The notes: generated by a model not told the origin, from the sequence alone. A DNA stretch of 64,000 nucleotides from Conus ventricosus (GCA_018398815.1 CM031616.1:36291023-36355022), one strand, 5' to 3'; positions 11,270 to 22,784 are shown, counted from the first letter of the stretch. Numbers and translations are program-made.

Positions 11270-12120
11270 GACACTAATTTGATTACAAGTTGAGATACTG
11301 ATAGTATTTACAATGCGAAAGCAATGGAAGTACGCTGACGAAATAGGTGTGAGTTCCATGCGGCCGAAATTATTGGTAGTCACAATATGATGAACTAATG
11401 TTAGTATGTTCAATGTGTCGTAAGTACCTGCTAGTTACAAGGTAATGAAACGGATTACTATTACATGTGAAAATGGTATATACGTGACAAATCTAACTGG
11501 AGGTTACAAGGTGACAAACATTGATGATACAGATGACGAAATTCATTGGTAGTCACAATGTGATGAAACTAATCTGTAGTATAGTTACAATGTTCGTGAC
11601 TACTTGATACTTACAAGGTAACGAAACAAGATTACTAGTTACAAGGTGACAATAGATATACGGTGACGAAACGTAACTGGAGGTTACTAGGTGACAAACT
11701 TATTGGTAGATACAAGAGACGAAATTATGATTGTGCCAAACCTCATTGGTAGAACAATGTGACGAACACTATCGGTATTGGAAAGTAACGAAGATACTTA
11801 GTATTGTACATTACAATATGCCAAAACTTGTAAGCAAGTCTAATGTGAGAAAAAATCGGCTTTGCAATCGATAGTGTCCCAAATTTACTGTGGTAACAAT
11901 GTGACCAAACTAATAGGTATTGTAGCTACGAGGTGACTAAAACTAATAGGTATTGTAGCTACGAGTGACCAAACTAATCGGTTTGTAGCTTACGAGGTGA
12001 CCAAATAATAGGTATTGTAGCTACGAGGTGACCAAACTATTTGGTGGTGACAAAGTAGCAAAACTCGTTGATCGGCAGTCGCAATGTAACGGTAGTCGCA
12101 AAGTGACGAATCTAAGAGGT
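11270..12120. repeat. about 32-bp degenerate minisatellite
   Basis: The unit is best seen at 11900-12050: ACTAATAGGTATTGTAGCTA plus CGAGGTGACCAA. Decayed units with GGTAGTTACAAGGTGACAAA extend left to about 11270, and a few reappear at 12510-12650. Confidence 0.85.
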
Positions 12121-13140
12121 ATGTTACTATGTGATAAAAGCAGTGGGCAGTTCCGATACCGTTTCAGTGAGCATGAACTTCCACCATTCGTGCGAGTAAG
12201 CCACGCATTGCCACGGGCGAAAATAGGTGGGGTGTTTAATTTGAGAGTTTGGCTTGTATGTATGCGATCCTGGCACCGTCGATCAGCTAGTATGAACCTA
12301 GGCTAAAATAGCCTGATTCTTAATGCTCAGGGGAGGCAAACTTTACAGATTGTTTTCTCAAAATGGCTGACAGCACTGTTCCCCATTTGAAATGATTGAA
12401 ACACACTTAGTTGTCGCTCTACAATATCAATTCTTACATTAATTTAGAAAGAATAGATTAAACTTTGAAAGTGTATCGTAATTTTTTTTCAATGGACATC
12501 ATTATAAAGGTTCATAATTAGTAGTTACGAAATGACGAAGCCAGTTGGTCATTACAAGGTAACATTATTGGTTGGTACAAGGCGACAAAAGTAACTGATA
12601 TTCAAGTACCAAATGACAAAATTATTTGGTAGTTAAAACTTGATGAGTAGTGACGTCTGACTTCCTGTATTAGTGGTCAGAAATTTGATGTTTATCTCAA
12701 GTGCACTTTGGTTTCCCTTGAGGTGACAAACACGAAAACAGAGTTGTAAACCTCTCTGGACATATTGAAGTGTTAACATTCTTTGCAGACTTCAATTTTT
12801 CAATTCCTGCCAGTTATGTTTTAAGACTTGTTATCTCTTTTTTTTTTTCCAAACTTTTACAGCCATTTGATTCATAAAGCTCTCTGCAGACAGACATGTA
12901 CGTTTTAAAATTTAACAAGATAATAAGTTTAGAAATGGTCGCCTTCATTTAAGTTTTAAACTCCTGCAGAGGATGGTTTTAAATCATGAAGCAAACAGCT
13001 GAATTTTAAATACTCTACACCAAGATTTTACTTTTGAAACCGCTTACAATTTCGTGTTATCAGTAAAACGGTTTAAACGAGTCTCTGGTGTGCAATGTCA
13101 GATATGAGAAGACACGTCCGATGACTTGTCATGACTGTCA
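12120..13140. other. mostly complex sequence, no gene recognised
   Basis: Moderately complex sequence with a few residual units of the 32-bp repeat at 12510-12650. An 11-base T-run lies near 12838. Open frames are short and unlike known proteins. Confidence 0.45.
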
Positions 13141-13144
13141 ACGG

Positions 13145-13180
13145 TTTTTTTTTTTTTTTTTTTTTTTTGGGGGGGGGGGG
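13145..13180. repeat. poly-T / poly-G tract
   Basis: About 24 T residues run directly into about 12 G residues. Such junctions are prone to length error in sequencing. Confidence 0.95.
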
Positions 13181-13277
13181 TTGGATCAAGGACACACATT
13201 GAAACAGCTATCTTTGTTCTGACTGACTTGGTGCCACTTGTGTACAAATCAGTGTGGCAGAATAAGAGATAGTGAAT

Positions 13278-13279
<2 letters not shown>

Positions 13280-13370
<91 letters not shown>

Positions 13371-13439
13371 GCTTTGCGGATAACTCTTCTTTCTTCCTGG
13401 TTGGCTAGTCGTCATGTCAGCCATTAGTATTTGTAAAGC

Positions 13440-13495
<56 letters not shown>

Positions 13496-13570
13496 TCATA
13501 ATATTAATTGGTCTATTTCTATCTGTATATCGACATTCATATCTATAGATAGATAAACAGAAGGATATAG

Positions 13571-13628
<58 letters not shown>

Positions 13629-13630
13629 GT
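13280..13630. repeat. (TC)n, (AC)n and (GT)n microsatellite cluster
   Basis: A compound (TC)n(AC)n block lies at 13280-13367, a (CT)n block at 13440-13496 and a (CT)n(GT)n block at 13572-13630. They are separated by about 70 bp of complex sequence each. Confidence 0.95.
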
Positions 13631-13817
13631 GTGTGGAGAGAGAGAGAGTGATGTAGATAGATACAAACACTGCACAACAACAACAACAACAACAAGGGAA
13701 GAAAGAGGCTTTAAACAGTACAGCGAAAACACGACAAAGTCTGTCAATTCCAGAGAGCGGAAAAGGAAACGTGGGAATAGGAAAAACTTACCTGAACTAG
13801 GGCCGCGTGCACAGGCG

Positions 13818-13853
<36 letters not shown>
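13818..13853. repeat. (AC)n microsatellite
   Basis: About 17 AC units. A shorter AC run lies at 14105-14128 and a poly-G rich tract at 14228-14273. Confidence 0.95.
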
Positions 13854-13854
<1 letters not shown>

Positions 13855-14412
13855 AACACCAGTTTCCTGAACAGTGTGATCAGCCCAAATGAACGGCAAC
13901 ACAAAAGCACACATACAACTCAAAGAAAGGTTCGCCTCCCACATACACACGTCTGTTGACAAACGTCGGTTTCACAGCCTTGCCGGATCTTTTCAACGTG
14001 GACAAGAGATTACAGTGAACAGAAACGAAGATATGGCCCCACAGTTATGGGCAGCAAACGGACTTTTTCCTTCCCGAATTCCGAGCTCGCTTCTCTCTGT
14101 CACATACACACACACACACACACACAACACAGTTGACGTAAATGGCCCGAGGCCTTGTTAAACGAAGACGGCCAGCTTGGGATGTTATTCACTCTCTACC
14201 CGAGATAGAGACGAGACAGGGACGGAAAGAGGGGGGGGAAGGGGGGGGGGGGGGCGAGGGGGGGGGGGGGGGTGATAAGCGTTACGGGATATGTGCAGCG
14301 AAGGGTTTATCATCCGGCGAGCTCGTTTCTTGTGTGGATGTGGGGGTGGGGTGGTGGATGGGTGTTTCCTCAGTGGGTGGTAGGCCGAATTGTCGACTTC
14401 CTGGTCTGAGCT

Positions 14413-15294
14413 AAATTCACGCACACGCACCAGCCGCCGTGGCGAAGTGGTTAGCGTCAAGGACTCCCGGCTGGGAGGTCGTGGGTTCGAATCCATCAGT
14501 CATGTGGGTTTTTCTGCCCCGACCGGCTCCTTCCCAGAGTTGAGTTTGCTGCGGACTCAGTTGGGAAGACTGGGACCACACAGTCGAGTTTCATCCACTT
14601 AATGGATGCGTTTCTGAGAGTGTTGCTCAAATTTCCTGACCAACACTGCAGGTGCATGTATCTCTCGGGCCTGTTTGATGCCGGGATATATTATGAAAGG
14701 AAGCGTAGAGTACAGCCTGTCATGTAGTCTCAGACCGAATGGAAATCCGTAGCATCATCTTAATCATCCTCATCCTCATCGATCAGCATTTAAAAAAAAA
14801 AAAGTCTCAAATTCTGCAGCCCTTCATGCCCTGCTCTCATGGTGACCTCAGTTTCGATGTCCACTCCACGTCTGTGGCCTTGGTTTGGTTTCTGTCGGGG
14901 TCCACGGTGTCGGCGAGTCCATGGGGGCTGTCGTTGGACGGACGTGGTGGCGCCCTCCGGAGGGAGAGCTCACTCACGTCGGCTCCGCGACTAAGCAATT
15001 ATTGTCGTCAGTATGGGGCTTAGTAGGTGGTGTCCTGCGTATGCTAGATCAGAACAGGCGCCACTGAACACCACCGAAGTGACTCGGCAGAAGTGTAGTG
15101 TCTCCTCCGGTGGGTTGCCTCTTGACGACTTGACTGCTCCCTGTGGATTGCCGGTGCCGGGGCTGCGGCGGGCCGACCGGGCTGTGGCTGTGGACGGGGT
15201 GTCGGAATGAGCGGCGTGGGTGCACTGCCTCAGAGGTGGCGCAGAGGTTGCGACAGCAAAAAAATATTTAAAAAAAAAAAATTCACGCACACGC
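14413..15294 (+). mobile_element. two-module tRNA-derived retroposon with 16-bp TSD
   Basis: The element is bounded by an exact 16-bp direct repeat, AAATTCACGCACACGC, at 14413-14428 and 15279-15294. It begins with a tRNA-like head that has A box TGGCGAAGTGG and B box GGTTCGAATCC, the right distance apart for Pol III. Module 1 runs to an internal A-run at about 14791-14802. Module 2 runs from there to a terminal A-rich tail at 15258-15280. Both modules recur in the same order at 53312-53907, including the internal A-run. Module 2 alone recurs at 44240-44460. At about 850 bp this is long for a SINE, and no protein-coding frame is convincing, so it must be mobilised by a LINE in trans. Confidence 0.85.
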
Positions 15295-15456
15295 GGACAC
15301 GCATGTACATACGCACGCTCACACACACACACGCACACACCACCACACACACACTATGACTGTGCAGTTTCCACAATCCTAGACTAGGAAAAACGCAAAG
15401 AAAGAGCGATTATAAAGCTGATATAAAGTGTGGGTTTTTTTCAATTGAAAGAAAAG

Positions 15457-15483
15457 TGTGTGTGTGTGTGTGTGTGTGTGTGT
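15457..15483. repeat. (TG)n microsatellite
   Basis: About 13 TG units, followed by an A-rich, G-containing tract (15490-15610). Confidence 0.9.
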
Positions 15484-15861
15484 TCGGCAGAAACAAGAGA
15501 AAGAAGGGGAAAAGGAACTATAAAATAAAGCGTACGGCGAAAAAGGGGAGAAAAAAAAAGGCTGAGTAAAAGAAACAAAGAAAGGAAAGAGAAGCAGAAG
15601 AAAGAAAGAAACGATACACATTTTTTTAAAAAGTAAAATGACATTTACCAAACACCAAAAGTTTTTAAGCGAATGATGCATTATGTATCTGCCTCGGTTG
15701 ACCTAGGAGAGAAAATTATATCTATCTCACATCTTAATAGGGATTTCTTACCTCCCTTCTGTCTAATCGCTACGCAGACTTTCTCATCAATGTGGTAAAT
15801 TCAAAACTGCCGAATAGTGCTGCAAAAAAGCTTACAGTGGATAGCCAGCAGAGTGGATTTT

Positions 15862-15862
<1 letters not shown>

Positions 15863-15918
<56 letters not shown>

Positions 15919-15924
15919 AGAGAG
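15863..15924. repeat. (GA)n microsatellite
   Basis: About 30 GA units with one GG interruption. Confidence 0.95.
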
Positions 15925-16144
15925 CAAAGCGTTTTGCGTAGGAAGCAAAAGTGCCTATAGTATCAATCTGAATGTCTCGCGAATGGAAATTTTGTTTTCC
16001 TTCTAAACTTTGCTCGTTTCGTTTGTTTTGGTTTCCCTTGCTTTCGTTTTTGTTTTGGTTTGGTTCATCAAGATAGTATTTCATTGTATTGATATCAACT
16101 TGTTCGGCTTTTTCTTTTTTTTTTTGCTGTTTTTTTTTTTTTTT

Positions 16145-16405
16145 TTTTTTCATTTTGTCTTGATTCAAAGCTGGTTTACACTTCACAGCAGACTCCATAT
16201 AAAACCTTGTTCAGAGATGTCCCACCTGAAGTGATCTTTAACATTTTCATCTGATCTAAGATTTTACTGAAGAAAGATTTTTTACGAGGTTTCTCTGCGT
16301 TTTTAGAAGGTGTATTTTAAAGGGTTGTGGGAATGGTGTTTTGTTTTGTTTAGTTTTTAAATCACTTGCGTTGACTTCAACGCGATGACAGCCCTAGTCT
16401 AGTCC
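16145..16405 (+). mobile_element. LINE 3' fragment, plus strand
   Basis: Shares CAGCAGACTCCAT, CTTGTTCAGAGATGTCCCAC, TTTTCATCTGATCTAAGA, TTTAGAAGGTGTATTTTAAA and GATGACAGCCCT, in that order, with the minus-strand LINE copies at 10318-10790 and 29162-30060. It is truncated at the 5' side near a T-rich tract and ends just after GACAGCCCT without the GATAA-type tail. Confidence 0.75.
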
Positions 16406-16409
16406 TCTC

Positions 16410-17560
16410 TTCGTCCCCTCTCCGAGATCTGAGTGGTGTCCCTTGGGACAGGCGATCAAGGTCAGAGTGATGACCCTTGGCACCAGACGATCAAAGTAAG
16501 ATCCAGCCCCGCACTTTCCGCATTAAAGCAAATCCGACGGCAGCAAGAATTATGTACCTTGCCAAATTCACTTTGATGGGCAAACTGAAACGTGTATCTA
16601 TACGTCACACTGACGATTTTTGTATGTCGTTTTTTTCCTGCCTGGTTTCTACTTTGTTTTGTTTACTGACGTTGTATGTTTTTTAATGGAAGAATTTTCA
16701 GGACTTTACCATATGGGTGGGGGGAAACAGAGAGCCTTCAAAAGGAGGTGAGTGATCCAGTTCTAGAGCTTGCACGCTCACAGTGTTTCTTCGCGCGGGG
16801 CCCTTTGCCTGTTTTTCTGCATAAGCAGTATTGATCATGGTGGGTGATCTCCCTTTTCATGAGCTGAATGTTGGTCTTTACGGCTTCACTCTGGTTTGGT
16901 CTGGTCGTCGTATCAGAAAGGATTCCCCAGCTAAAGAGCTGGCATACGGCTATACCGACTGCTGTAGTCTGTCCGTATGTCCTGTGGAGAAGTCGGAGCC
17001 TGGTCGACAGGCGTTTGTCGAGAGTGTAAGCCTATTTGTGCTGGGGTCGTCCTTGTGGACCGTAGGCTTACATCCATTGGTGACTCTGGTTGCTGGTGAG
17101 TCTCTCCTTCAGTCTTCACAGTGTCTGGCAGTCCTGTGTTTGGTCCTGACCGTTTCCCTTGTTTGGACGTTCTATCCACGGGGCGAATGTGGACCACTTC
17201 TTTATTTCGTTCCTTTGGCTGTCTAGTATTAGGCTTAGGCCTACTGGTCGGCGGGCCGCTTCATGCTTTTTTTGCGCCGAATGTGAGAAGATAAGTTGTT
17301 TGCTCGTTCTGCGTTTTCATTGTCCTAGATGTTGTTTGTATTGTCTGAAGAAGAGCCAAGAGGTCGAAACGCGTCGTGTTTGTCCTGTAATCTGTTTTGT
17401 CTGGATTCTCTCGCAGGGACTAACAACCTTTCCTTTTTTTAATTTGCTGCAGGAGCCGCCTGTTTGTTCCCGTCATGCTGAGGGTTGGAGGCCGGTAGAG
17501 ATGACGGAGCCAACCTCACCTGACTTGCTGGACCTTTGGTGCCTTCGCCCTCACTCCTGG
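16410..17560. other. complex sequence, no gene recognised
   Basis: Contains a short doubled motif (GACAGGCGATCAAGGTCAGAG and a variant about 35 bp later, near 16450-16500). At 17345-17385 is the motif CTGAAGAAG...CGAAACG, widespread in animal repeat DNA. Open frames of up to about 140 codons show no family resemblance. Confidence 0.4.
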
Positions 17561-17581
17561 AGCAAGGAAGCGACAGTCGTG

Positions 17582-17745
17582 AATGGTTGAGTTGTGCGTC
17601 CTCAAAGCGAAAGCTTTTAGGGACATGTCTTTCATTCACGGTAGTCTTTGATCTGTCTCTCTCTGAAAATAGTTGAGTTGTACGTCTCATAGCGAAAGCT
17701 TCTAGGGACATGTCTTTCATTCACGGTAGTCTTTGGAAGTGAATG
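17582..17745. repeat. tandem duplication of about 85 bp
   Basis: Two copies of TGGTTGAGTTGTGCGTC...AGCGAAAGCTT...GGGACATGTCTTTCATTCAC start near 17582 and 17666 and differ at a few bases. Confidence 0.85.
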
Positions 17746-17959
17746 TCCCATAACATGCCCTTATGCTCCTTATTTCCGGTTCTCCCTTGATTTCGCTTTC
17801 ATGCCGTCTCTTACCTCCCTTTTCCCACCTTCACCATCGCAGGTGCTGTCGGTAGTTTCGTTGTGCCCCTGGAAATTCTTCTGTGGCAGCTTTGCTGCTA
17901 AGTGGGGCATGGCAGTCTGCGACTCCGGCATGGATCGCTTTTGTGTATGTGGAACCCAT

Positions 17960-18310
17960 CTAAAAAAAATGAAAAAATAAAAAATAAAAAGTAAGAAAAG
18001 AAAAAGAAAACCAAACAAAGAGAAGAAGAAGAACAAGAACAAGAAAAAGGAGAAGGAGAAGAAGAAAAAAATGAAACGGTCTAATGTGTGCCGCGTGTGC
18101 TGCATGTAAAACGTTGTGTAAGGCACTAAGCTGCCACAAGTTCATGGCATCATCATCGTCATCGTCATCGTTGTCATCGACATTTTCGTCACTGTTGTTA
18201 ACGTCTTCGACGTCATCGTCGTCGTCACCAGCCTGGTTGTCTTCGTCGTCGTTACTATCTTCATTCATGCCTCCGATGGCTGTTTAAAAAAAAAAATAAA
18301 ATAAAAAAAA
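17960..18310. repeat. A-rich/AAG tract and (ATC/GTC)n tract
   Basis: Positions 17960-18075 are A-rich with many AAG units. Positions 18142-18268 are imperfect ATC, GTC and TCG triplets. An A-rich run closes the block at 18282-18312. Confidence 0.85.
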
Positions 18311-18486
18311 AACACCTATCGTTCAATTTAAAAGTGCAAGACAATAAAGGCGTAAACGGGATGTGGAATAGTCTTTAGGAGAAGCAAAAACATGCAAAGC
18401 CTATTTAAAGGGGAGAAAAATCATGTAATTTATTTTCTTTGTCGCTACCTTGTTTTGTTCCCTTGTCCCTCTTGAACGCCTCCCCT

Positions 18487-18490
<4 letters not shown>

Positions 18491-18533
<43 letters not shown>
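18491..18533. repeat. (CT)n microsatellite
   Basis: About 20 CT units after a CCCTCCCTCCC start. Confidence 0.95.
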
Positions 18534-18536
<3 letters not shown>

Positions 18537-18599
18537 AAGTTCAGCCATTCCCTTCTAAAACCGAGCTGGTGTAACATTCCCACTGGCCACATTCTGTTT

Positions 18600-18895
18600 C
18601 TTTAACTGTGATCCGGCATCGCCGTCGTCTCCTTGGGACACGACAACTGCCTAAGGTCACACAAAGCACAGGTAGGTTAGGTCCCTTTTTCCTTGTAAGC
18701 CGGCACAGCATTGCCATTGAGTCCCTCTTGGGACGCATGAGCTGGCTGTGCACAGAGGATCTTAGGCAGGGCATTGCTCCAGAGAAATCTTCCATTTCTC
18801 TGCATTGCTCCTGTGGTCCACGGAAAGGACACAGCAGTTGAACGTTGTACCTTTCGCACCATGTCCCAACTCGTCACCTTCCTGAAAAAAAAAGT
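18600..18895 (-). pseudogene. possible piggyBac C-terminal Cys-rich relic
   Basis: On the minus strand, joining two adjacent frames gives RPKRDS, then C-C-x-x-L-Q-G-K-R-D-L-T-Y-L-C, then C-A-L-C-D-L-R-Q-L-S-C-P-K-E, and near the end PDH. This resembles the zinc-binding Cys-rich tail of piggyBac transposases (CxxC, GKR..T.Y.CxxC...LC...C...YH). The upstream side at about 18883 looks like a 3' splice site (T-run then CAG). The match needs frame changes and passes a stop, so any gene is dead. It is not contiguous with the piggyBac relic at 4394, which is on the other strand. This is a tentative call. Confidence 0.35.
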
Positions 18896-18924
18896 AATTC
18901 ATCAACAAAAAACAAAAACAACAA

Positions 18925-18932
18925 CCACAATA

Positions 18933-18969
<37 letters not shown>

Positions 18970-19070
18970 TAATAATGATGATGATGATGATGATGATAAT
19001 GATGACAATAGTTAATAATAATAATAATATATAAATGATAACAATAATAATAATAATAATAAAACGTTAT
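18925..19070. repeat. (AAT)n and (ATG)n trinucleotide repeat
   Basis: AAT units surround a short ATG/GAT run. This is low-complexity DNA. Confidence 0.95.
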
Positions 19071-19079
19071 AATCGACTG

Positions 19080-19975
19080 TTTCTGTTTGTGACTCACCTG
19101 GCTGTGTTTGGATTTGTTGGTGATTTACTCGCTAGAAAAAAAATGGTGGGTGGGTGAGGGGGGGGGGGATACTTTAATACCAACACATCGTGACCTTTAT
19201 TCGGTTATTCGTAAGAAAAAGGGTCGCACTCATTAAACAAATATATGATTGTTTGCATATTATGTTGTGCATGTGTTTCTGTCCCAGTATTAGCTAGATT
19301 TGTGGAGTGGATGCCCTTCTTCGCGTCCTTGAGAATCCGCGCATGGGGAAGGGAGGGCGGACGGGGGGAGAGGAGGGGGGGGGGGGAGGGAAGCAATAAA
19401 CAAACCAACAACGTCAGCGACGACTAGGGGCTCTTGTGTGGGGGTTGTCCCTCCTCTCTCTTCTCGTCTGTTTTTTTTTGTGTTATCTTTCTTGACTCTT
19501 CTCCACTCCTTCCAACTTCTGCTTCTGGTTTAGCCTGCATGTGATGACGTCTTTTTGATAAACGTGAAACTGAAACCTTCCTGCTCTTCAAAATAGCAGT
19601 CTATTTAGTGGCAGCTGGTATACAGGTTACTGTTACTGTTGTTGCCTTTCTGTCTCAATAGTAAGCGCCTGTTTACAGGATACCGGCTAACTTTGGATAG
19701 AAAATTTGCAATATTTCTCTCTCTGGTGACAGGTAAGACACTCATAAGAGCTGCTTTCGGCAAGCGTTCGCTCCCCTTCATCACCTTTATTCATCATGCA
19801 GCTGTTAGAACAGGAGTTCATTCACTCACCTAACATGACCGGGATTTAAACCCCAGACCCACTGACTGCAGCAGGCTGGCACATTCCCGTAGTGTCGGGT
19901 GATGTCTGCGGTCACAGTTTACATCTGGGGTGGTGGCGGTGATGGCAAATGGCCTCCTTTACCCCACCACCTACA
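19080..19975. other. no gene recognised
   Basis: Complex sequence with G-rich runs at about 19158-19168 and 19360-19390. Positions 19820-19885 on the minus strand hold GGTTTAAATCCCGG, similar to a tRNA B box, but no matching A box was found. Confidence 0.4.
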
Positions 19976-19998
19976 CCCCCCCCCCCCCCAACCACCCC

Positions 19999-20028
<30 letters not shown>
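19976..20028. repeat. poly-C then (CT)n
   Basis: A C-rich run of about 17 bases is followed within 12 bases by a (CT)n run. Confidence 0.9.
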
Positions 20029-20029
<1 letters not shown>

Positions 20030-20349
20030 CCACTATTCGCTCTGAAGCCATCTGGAATTTCTGTCCAGCACTTGGATGTCTTGCAGTTGGAATTCAGTGT
20101 TTGGCCTCTCTCAAGTGTGCTCCTGCTGATGAAAGTTCCTTTCAATGTTCTTTAATCCCCTTTCTGATTTTCTTTTCTTTTTTTTTTCCCCCTTTTCTTT
20201 TGTTGTTGTTGTTGTTGCTTTTAGTCTCACCCCACACGGAAATCATATGTGGAAATCCTAAGCCCATCTAGCAGATAACTCCTGACTTGTCCAGTTTGTG
20301 GGTCATGTCTTTGGGACCATAATGCTACTCTAGCAGAGTGGGGCATGGA

Positions 20350-20550
20350 GAGGGGTGAAATAACTCAGCTGGTAGAGTACAAACTCGTAATCCTGGAATT
20401 GTTGGTTCAAATCTCTGCCTGGCTGTTTCGGTTGAGCGTGATTTTTCACTCAAGATTTCACGCTGACGATCTGTTTACCCTTTCTGCATGTGTTCAGTAT
20501 TCATGGCGAAAGTTTCCAACATTTTGAAACAAAAATCAGTGTTTAAAAAA
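20350..20550 (+). mobile_element. tRNA-derived SINE, plus strand
   Basis: A tRNA-like start has A-box-like TAACTCAGCTGG, then GTAGAGTACAAACTCGTAATCC, and B-box-like GGTTCAAATCT. Its head resembles the minus-strand SINE near 4240 but its body differs. It ends near an A-run at about 20545-20552. The target-site duplication is not resolved. Confidence 0.6.
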
Positions 20551-20559
20551 AACATGATA

Positions 20560-20696
20560 TGTATTGCTTATTTTTTCTTGAGTATGAAGTGATGCCATTT
20601 CAATTCCGAGAAGAAAATAGTTCTTACGTGTAACTTTCAGTAATCAGATGCCTTTACACCTTTTTGTTAACAGTCAGACACCATCTTTCTGCTGGC

Positions 20697-20727
<31 letters not shown>

Positions 20728-21870
20728 CGATTTTTCTTTGTTTTGAAACAGGTTTCAAGCCCCTCACTTACTAGGATTAAGCAGGTATATAAATACACAT
20801 AAACGTTATCTTGCAAACTCTTTGCACCTTTGAACTATACTGATCATCATAACGAGCAAAAATAGCTCGTGTCTATCCAAAAGCTCAACTTGCGGAGAAA
20901 CACCATCAGTTCTATAAACAGTTTATCCACAATTAGACCTGTAATGTTATCCCTCCAAGGAATCAAATGTTGTTATTCTCTGTAAACCAACCAGTTTTCA
21001 GTTATTCTTCTTTGCACAGCTTATTTTGAGGAGTAGCCTACTCTTCTCTCTCTCTCATTGTGCGTGTGTTCGTGAGTGCATGCATGCTTGTGCACGCCCG
21101 CATATGCGTCCGCATGTGTGCAAGTGACTGCTTTTAGACTGAACAAAACGGGAAATGACCGATTGCAGCGCCAACAAGCAGCTCTCCAGTCTGCTCTACC
21201 CAGGTATGCAGCCTTTTGTGGAAACATAAAGAGGGCATAGAAAAGAGGTGAGAGGAGGAATGGAAGATGGGGGGCACAGATAGAGTGAGAAGCAGGTACC
21301 AGAGATGTGGGCTTTGTGGGAAGCTAATGCAAGACCATACAAAGGAAGGGTGATGAAGGGGGTGGCTGTACTGAGGAGAGGGGGGGGGGGGGGGGAGGGC
21401 AGGGGGCAATGGGAGAATAGATGGAAAACAAAGGTATATAACACTGGATATGTGTGTGTGTGTGTGGAATGAGAATAAAAGAGAAGAACACTGAGGAGGA
21501 GGAGGAGGTGGAGAGAGACAGAGGCAGAGAGCAATTGCCTTTTTTTTTTAAACCCACAACAAAAGAAAGAATGAAAGAAACAAAATCTCCCCTTCTGCTG
21601 AATTAATGTCTTTTTTGTTGTTGTTTATCTTGATTTCTCACGTCTGTCTGCCTGTTTGCCTAAAAGTATATATGTTTTTTTTCTTTCTCACTTGCTTGTT
21701 TCGTTGCGTAAACCACACGCACGCACACACGCAAAAAGAGCAAGCAAGCAAGCGAGCGAGCGAGCGAGAGAGAGAGATGCACATACAAACAGACAAGACA
21801 ACAGAGAGAGAGATGTCTGTGAAGTCTCTGTGCTCCTGTAGCAGATCTGTTTGCCCTCTTTCTCTCACTC
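20560..21870. other. no gene recognised; short simple repeats
   Basis: Mostly complex sequence. Contains a GTTTT pentamer run (20700-20725), a poly-G run (21376-21397), short (TG)n and (GAG)n runs near 21450-21510, and a CAAGCAAGCGAGCGAG run near 21740-21770. Confidence 0.45.
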
Positions 21871-21875
21871 TCTCT

Positions 21876-21879
<4 letters not shown>

Positions 21880-21912
<33 letters not shown>
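21880..21912. repeat. (AC)n microsatellite
   Basis: About 16 AC units. Confidence 0.95.
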
Positions 21913-21914
<2 letters not shown>

Positions 21915-21919
21915 TCCAC

Positions 21920-22738
21920 CTAATCTTTCATACATACACATAAGAAATATATCTCTCCTGTTCCTGTTCTTTCCTCCAACGCGTCTAAAACTTGTCTGTA
22001 GAGGTTGGCAAGGGAGACCAGGAAGCAACTCAAAGCAGCAGCAGAAGCAGAAGAATAAATCACACACAAGACTTCTTCCATTTGTTTCTGAAGGACTTAC
22101 GCCTTTATTAAATCCTCAAGGCCTGAGCATCAAAGCTGTATCACTGATTGGTAGAAAAAAAAAAGAAAAAACCTGGTAAAATAGATGAGGAAAGAATTCT
22201 ATGTACAAAGAGCATGCACGTCATGGAAGCTGAGGAAGGAAACGGGGAAAATTGCAAAAAGGGGGAAAAGATCTTTTATACACAACTGAATTCCAAAAGA
22301 TAAATTGAGATTCACACATGTTGTCATACACATTATCATAAGACTATGATCAAGTTAAAGGAAAGTCAATCAACGAGATATCACTCCAGAACACGGGGGG
22401 AAAAAATCTCAAACTGGAAATCTATAACACATAGACATACGAATTTCTCAAATAGGAGGCAGAGGGTGGAGTGGGGTGGGTTAGGGGGTGGGGGGATGAG
22501 GGGTGGAAGTGGGGGGATGTACTCAGGAAGAACTGTCAAATCAGATCACGATCACTACTGGCCGTCTCACACACGATTTATGCACACTAGTTAAAGAAAT
22601 CAATCTTTTCACACACCATCAACAATAAATATCTGAGTAAGCACACTCTTGAACGTGGGAAGAAAAAAAAAACAAATGATAATCAACTGCTTCCTGTGGA
22701 CTCTACAATACTGCTGGAATAAATCTGACCTCCACTTC

Positions 22739-22740
<2 letters not shown>
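21920..22740. other. no gene recognised
   Basis: Complex, A-rich sequence with a G-rich patch (22465-22515). On the minus strand an AATAAA lies near 22104-22109, but without an identified gene upstream it cannot be called a poly(A) signal. Confidence 0.4.

Positions 22741-22742
<2 letters not shown>

Positions 22743-22782
<40 letters not shown>
22743..22782. repeat. (AC)n microsatellite
   Basis: About 20 AC units. Confidence 0.95.

Positions 22783-22784
<2 letters not shown>

Noticed and set aside
14430..14500. A functional tRNA gene
   Set aside because: A and B boxes are present, but the acceptor arm and anticodon arm do not fold correctly. The sequence is the head of a retroposon with copies elsewhere in the window.
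17340..17420. A complete hammerhead ribozyme
   Set aside because: The CUGAAGA and GAAAC parts are in place and a 3-bp stem III can be drawn, but bases on either side do not pair to form stem I.
19820..19885. A tRNA or SINE head on the minus strand
   Set aside because: Only a B-box-like word is present. No A box at the right distance and no second copy of the flanks.
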